Assembly: GCA_019116365.1 (NCBI GenBank)
Contig: DXBT01000036.1
Coordinates: forward strand, 1-64,000
Source of the DNA: Barnesiella merdipullorum
GTDB taxonomy: Bacteria > Bacteroidota > Bacteroidia > Bacteroidales > Barnesiellaceae
DNA length: 64,000 nt
Reading direction: 5' to 3'
The notes under the pieces: model-generated
The model's input: only the letters and a program-made list of their open reading frames with translations
Databases searched by the model: none
Told to the model about the DNA's origin: nothing
Program-made: the position numbers and the translations under genes
Part shown: piece after piece, positions 61,809-64,000 of the stretch
Layout of the letters: each line of letters opens with the position of its first letter
Position numbering within the stretch: position 1 is the stretch's first letter

Positions 61809-62654
61809 ATGAAGAAAAGAGTGACCATACAAGGTATAGCAGGCTGTTACCACGAAGCTGCCGCCCGTGCCTACTTCGGCGAGGAGGAGATTGAACCCGT
61901 AGCCTGCGCCACCTTCCCCGAGATGTTTGAGCGCATGGCCGACGACCGCTCCCTGCTGGGCATCATCGCCATCGAGAATACCATTGCCGGCAGCCTGCTG
62001 CAAAACCACGAACTGTTGCGCAAGAGCGAGCTGAATATCATCGGGGAGTACAAGTTGCGCATCTCACATGTGCTGGCTGCCCTGCCGGGCGAAACTCTCG
62101 ACGACATACGCGAGGTGAACTCCCACCCCATGGCCCTGATGCAGTGCGGCGAGTACCTCAAGGCTCACCCCCGCATGAAACTCGTCGAGAAGGACGATAC
62201 GGCAGGCAGTGCCTACGAGATAGCCCAGCAACAACTCAAGGGGCACGCTGCCATCTGCAGCCGACTGGCAGCCGAGATTTACGGGCTGAACATCCTGGCC
62301 GAGGGTATCGAGACCAACAAGCGCAACTTCACCCGATTTCTGGTTGTGGCCAATCCGCTCTACAGCGAGCTACTCCCCGCTGGCAAACGCATCAACAAGG
62401 CATCGCTCGTCTTCAGCCTGCCCCACACGCAAGGCAGTCTGTCGAAGGTGCTCACCATTCTCTCCTTCTATGACATCAACCTGTCGAAAATACAATCCAT
62501 GCCTATCATCGGGCGAGAATGGGAGTATCGCTTCTACATCGACCTTACCTTCGACAATTTCACCCGTTACAAACAATCGCTCGAGGCTATACGCCCCCTG
62601 ACCAAAAACTTCAAAATACTCGGAGAATATGCAGAATTCAACCGTCCCCTTTGA
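61809..62654 (+). CDS. pheA: Prephenate dehydratase
   Basis: The 281-residue monofunctional PheA starts at 61809 (MKKRVTIQGIAGCYHEAA). The catalytic domain (about 1-180) has the GCYHEAA and NKRNFTRFLV-type motifs. The ACT regulatory domain (about 195-275, SLVFSLPHTQGSLSKVLTIL) normally binds phenylalanine for feedback inhibition. It converts prephenate to phenylpyruvate. It overlaps the aminotransferase by 26 bases. Transcription is controlled by the attenuator directly upstream. Confidence 0.97.
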   Translation: MKKRVTIQGIAGCYHEAAARAYFGEEEIEPVACATFPEMFERMADDRSLLGIIAIENTIAGSLLQNHELLRKSELNIIGEYKLRISHVLAALPGETLDDIREVNSHPMALMQCGEYLKAHPRMKLVEKDDTAGSAYEIAQQQLKGHAAICSRLAAEIYGLNILAEGIETNKRNFTRFLVVANPLYSELLPAGKRINKASLVFSLPHTQGSLSKVLTILSFYDINLSKIQSMPIIGREWEYRFYIDLTFDNFTRYKQSLEAIRPLTKNFKILGEYAEFNRPL

Positions 62655-63813
62655 CATACAGCCCGCCAACCGGGTGAACAGCGTGAGCGAATACTACTTC
62701 TCGCGCAAGTTGAGAGAGATTGCCGACCTCAACGCCCAGGGGCTCGACATCATCAGTCTGGGCATAGGCGGGCCCGACCGGCCGCCTCACGCCGACACCA
62801 TCGAAGCGCTTTGCTCCGAGAGCCGACGCCCCGACACCCACAGCTATCAACCCTATGTAGGAATACCCGAGCTGCGCCAGGCCTTTGCCGACTGGTATGC
62901 CCGCTGGTATGGTGTCGTCCTCGACCCGCAGCGTGAGATACAGCCGCTCATCGGCTCGAAGGAGGGTATCCTGCACATCAGCCTCGCCTTTCTCAACGCC
63001 GGCGACGGTGTGCTGGTTCCCAACCCCGGCTATCCCACCTACACCTCGGTGAGCCGGCTGGCCGAGGCCGAGATATTCACCTACGACCTCGACGAGAGCC
63101 ACGGGTGGCAACCCGACTTCGACCAGCTCGAGTCGCTGCCGCTCGACCGCATCAAACTCATGTGGGTCAACTACCCCCACATGCCCACCGGCACCAACGC
63201 CTCGGTAGAGCTGTTTACCCGTCTGGTCGAGTTTGGCCGGCGCCACGGCATCGTCATCGTCAACGACAACCCCTACAGCTTTATCCTCAACGACCAACCC
63301 CTCAGCCTGCTGTCGATTCCCGGTGCGCGCGAGTGCTGCATCGAGATGAACTCGCTGAGCAAGTCGCACAACATGGCGGGCTGGCGCATCGGGATGCTGG
63401 CCTCCAACCCCCGGTTTGTCGAATGGATACTGCGGGTGAAGAGCAACATCGACTCGGGCATGTTCCGCCCCCTGCAAAGCGCGGCAATAAAGGCTCTCTC
63501 GTGCGGCCCCGAGTGGTATGCCGAGGTGAACCGGGTATATCGCTCCCGGCGAGCAATTGCCGAGCAGATCATGCAATCGCTCGGGTGCCGGTACGATCCC
63601 TCACAAGTGGGGCTCTTCCTGTGGGGTCGTATCCCCGACGAAGCCCGCGATGCCGAGTCGATGGCCGACCGGGTACTCCACGAAGCCCGCGTCTTCATCA
63701 CCCCAGGCTTCATCTTCGGGAGCCAAGGCAACCGCTATCTGCGCATCTCGCTCTGCGCACCCGACGAACGAATGAGCGAAGCCCTGCAACGAATCCAAAA
63801 TATGAAATCTTAA
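62629..63813 (+). CDS. Class I/II PLP-dependent aminotransferase (aromatic pathway)
   Basis: The 394-residue protein has the fold type I aminotransferase signature with the PLP lysine in SLSKSHNMAGWRIG. The start at 62629 lies inside the end of pheA, so the two genes overlap by 26 bases. The position between prephenate dehydratase and DAHP synthase suggests it transaminates phenylpyruvate or 4-hydroxyphenylpyruvate, the final step to Phe and Tyr. Specificity cannot be read from the sequence. The enzyme is cytosolic and uses glutamate as the usual amino donor. Confidence 0.92.
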   Translation: MQNSTVPFDIQPANRVNSVSEYYFSRKLREIADLNAQGLDIISLGIGGPDRPPHADTIEALCSESRRPDTHSYQPYVGIPELRQAFADWYARWYGVVLDPQREIQPLIGSKEGILHISLAFLNAGDGVLVPNPGYPTYTSVSRLAEAEIFTYDLDESHGWQPDFDQLESLPLDRIKLMWVNYPHMPTGTNASVELFTRLVEFGRRHGIVIVNDNPYSFILNDQPLSLLSIPGARECCIEMNSLSKSHNMAGWRIGMLASNPRFVEWILRVKSNIDSGMFRPLQSAAIKALSCGPEWYAEVNRVYRSRRAIAEQIMQSLGCRYDPSQVGLFLWGRIPDEARDAESMADRVLHEARVFITPGFIFGSQGNRYLRISLCAPDERMSEALQRIQNMKS

Positions 63814-63826
63814 ATACACTCTCATC

Positions 63827-64000
63827 ATGAACGATTTACAACCCATTGTACTCCCCGGGGTCGATAGCAAACGCCCCATCATCATAGCCGGTCCCTGTAG
63901 TGCCGAGACCGAAGAACAAGTTATGAACACGGCCCGGCAACTGGCTGCACAAGGTATCAAGATATTCCGCGCCGGGATATGGAAACCCCGCACCAAACCG
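63827..64000 (+). CDS. DAHP synthase, probably fused to chorismate mutase (partial)
   Basis: The frame from ATG at 63827 remains open to the window edge (58 codons). It contains IIIAGPCSAETEEQV and IFRAGIWKPRTKP, the AroG/AroF-type motifs of DAHP synthase (the GPCS metal/phosphate region and the RxGxxKPRT loop). Bacteroidales usually carry a DAHP synthase-chorismate mutase fusion here, but the fused part is outside the window. It joins erythrose-4-phosphate and PEP, the first step of the shikimate pathway, and so is under the same attenuator as pheA. Confidence 0.93.
   Translation, partial: MNDLQPIVLPGVDSKRPIIIAGPCSAETEEQVMNTARQLAAQGIKIFRAGIWKPRTKP

Noticed and set aside
61578..62009. 143-codon minus-strand frame covering the Phe/Tyr leader and the start of pheA.
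   Set aside because: Its residues include the reverse of the leader and attenuator. The plus-strand promoter, leader frame, terminator and pheA explain this region better.
1..64000. tRNA, rRNA and CRISPR arrays.
   Set aside because: I see no T-loop/anticodon arm pairs, no rRNA-like stretches and no regularly spaced repeats with spacers anywhere in the window.

Overview
The window is a stretch of a Bacteroidales chromosome. The evidence is a complete SusC/SusD-type polysaccharide utilisation locus (PUL), promoters of the Bacteroidetes -33/-7 type (TTTG ... TAnnTTTG) in front of many genes, almost no Shine-Dalgarno sequences, a fused DAHP synthase/chorismate mutase start after pheA, and C-terminal sorting tails of the type IX secretion system (T9SS) kind. 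The moderately high GC and gene content suggest a Barnesiella-like gut or oral member, but family level is a guess.

Layout. 1-1361 is the edge of an integrated mobile element: a tyrosine recombinase and the start of a small accessory gene, both on the minus strand. 1669-9522 is a plus-strand operon: a PspC-domain peptide, UvrB, a YgiQ-type radical SAM protein, an S9 peptidase lipoprotein and a FetAB-like ABC pair. It converges on a PHP phosphoesterase. 10480-17254 is a TetR-controlled tripartite RND efflux operon followed by a PII-like small protein. 17431-24115 is a second RND efflux operon that ends in a divergent LpxA paralogue and a strong terminator. 24699-39234 is an alpha-glucan PUL, most likely for dextran: a SusF-like protein, SusC, SusD, a SusE-like protein, GH66, GH31 and GH97, with a divergent SusR-like membrane regulator at 39548-41185. 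41417-44489 holds a malic enzyme and an EFR1 ferredoxin. 44556-53135 is a six-gene minus-strand operon: three SurA/PpiC-type proteins, an OstA/LptA-like protein, MutL and YaaA. 53288-60747 has guaB, recQ, clpX-clpP and tig, each transcription unit with a recognisable promoter or terminator. 60928-61389 is an unrecognised acidic protein. 61591-64000 is an aromatic amino acid operon: prephenate dehydratase, an aminotransferase and the start of DAHP synthase.

The most striking item is at 61591-61797. A consensus promoter is followed by a 26-codon reading frame in which 11 of 26 codons are Phe or Tyr, then by a 12-bp terminator with a U-run directly in front of pheA. A segment overlapping the 3' part of the leader frame can pair with the 5' arm of that terminator. 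This is a complete ribosome-mediated attenuator for Phe/Tyr in a Bacteroidete.

The PUL is the second point of interest. Lipoproteins (SusD, SusE-like, GH66) and two signal-peptidase-I proteins with T9SS-like C-terminal tails (GH31 and the SusF-like protein) are encoded together. A U-tailed terminator hairpin separates the SusF-like gene from susC. A 108-base palindromic, G-quadruplex-capable element closes the locus.
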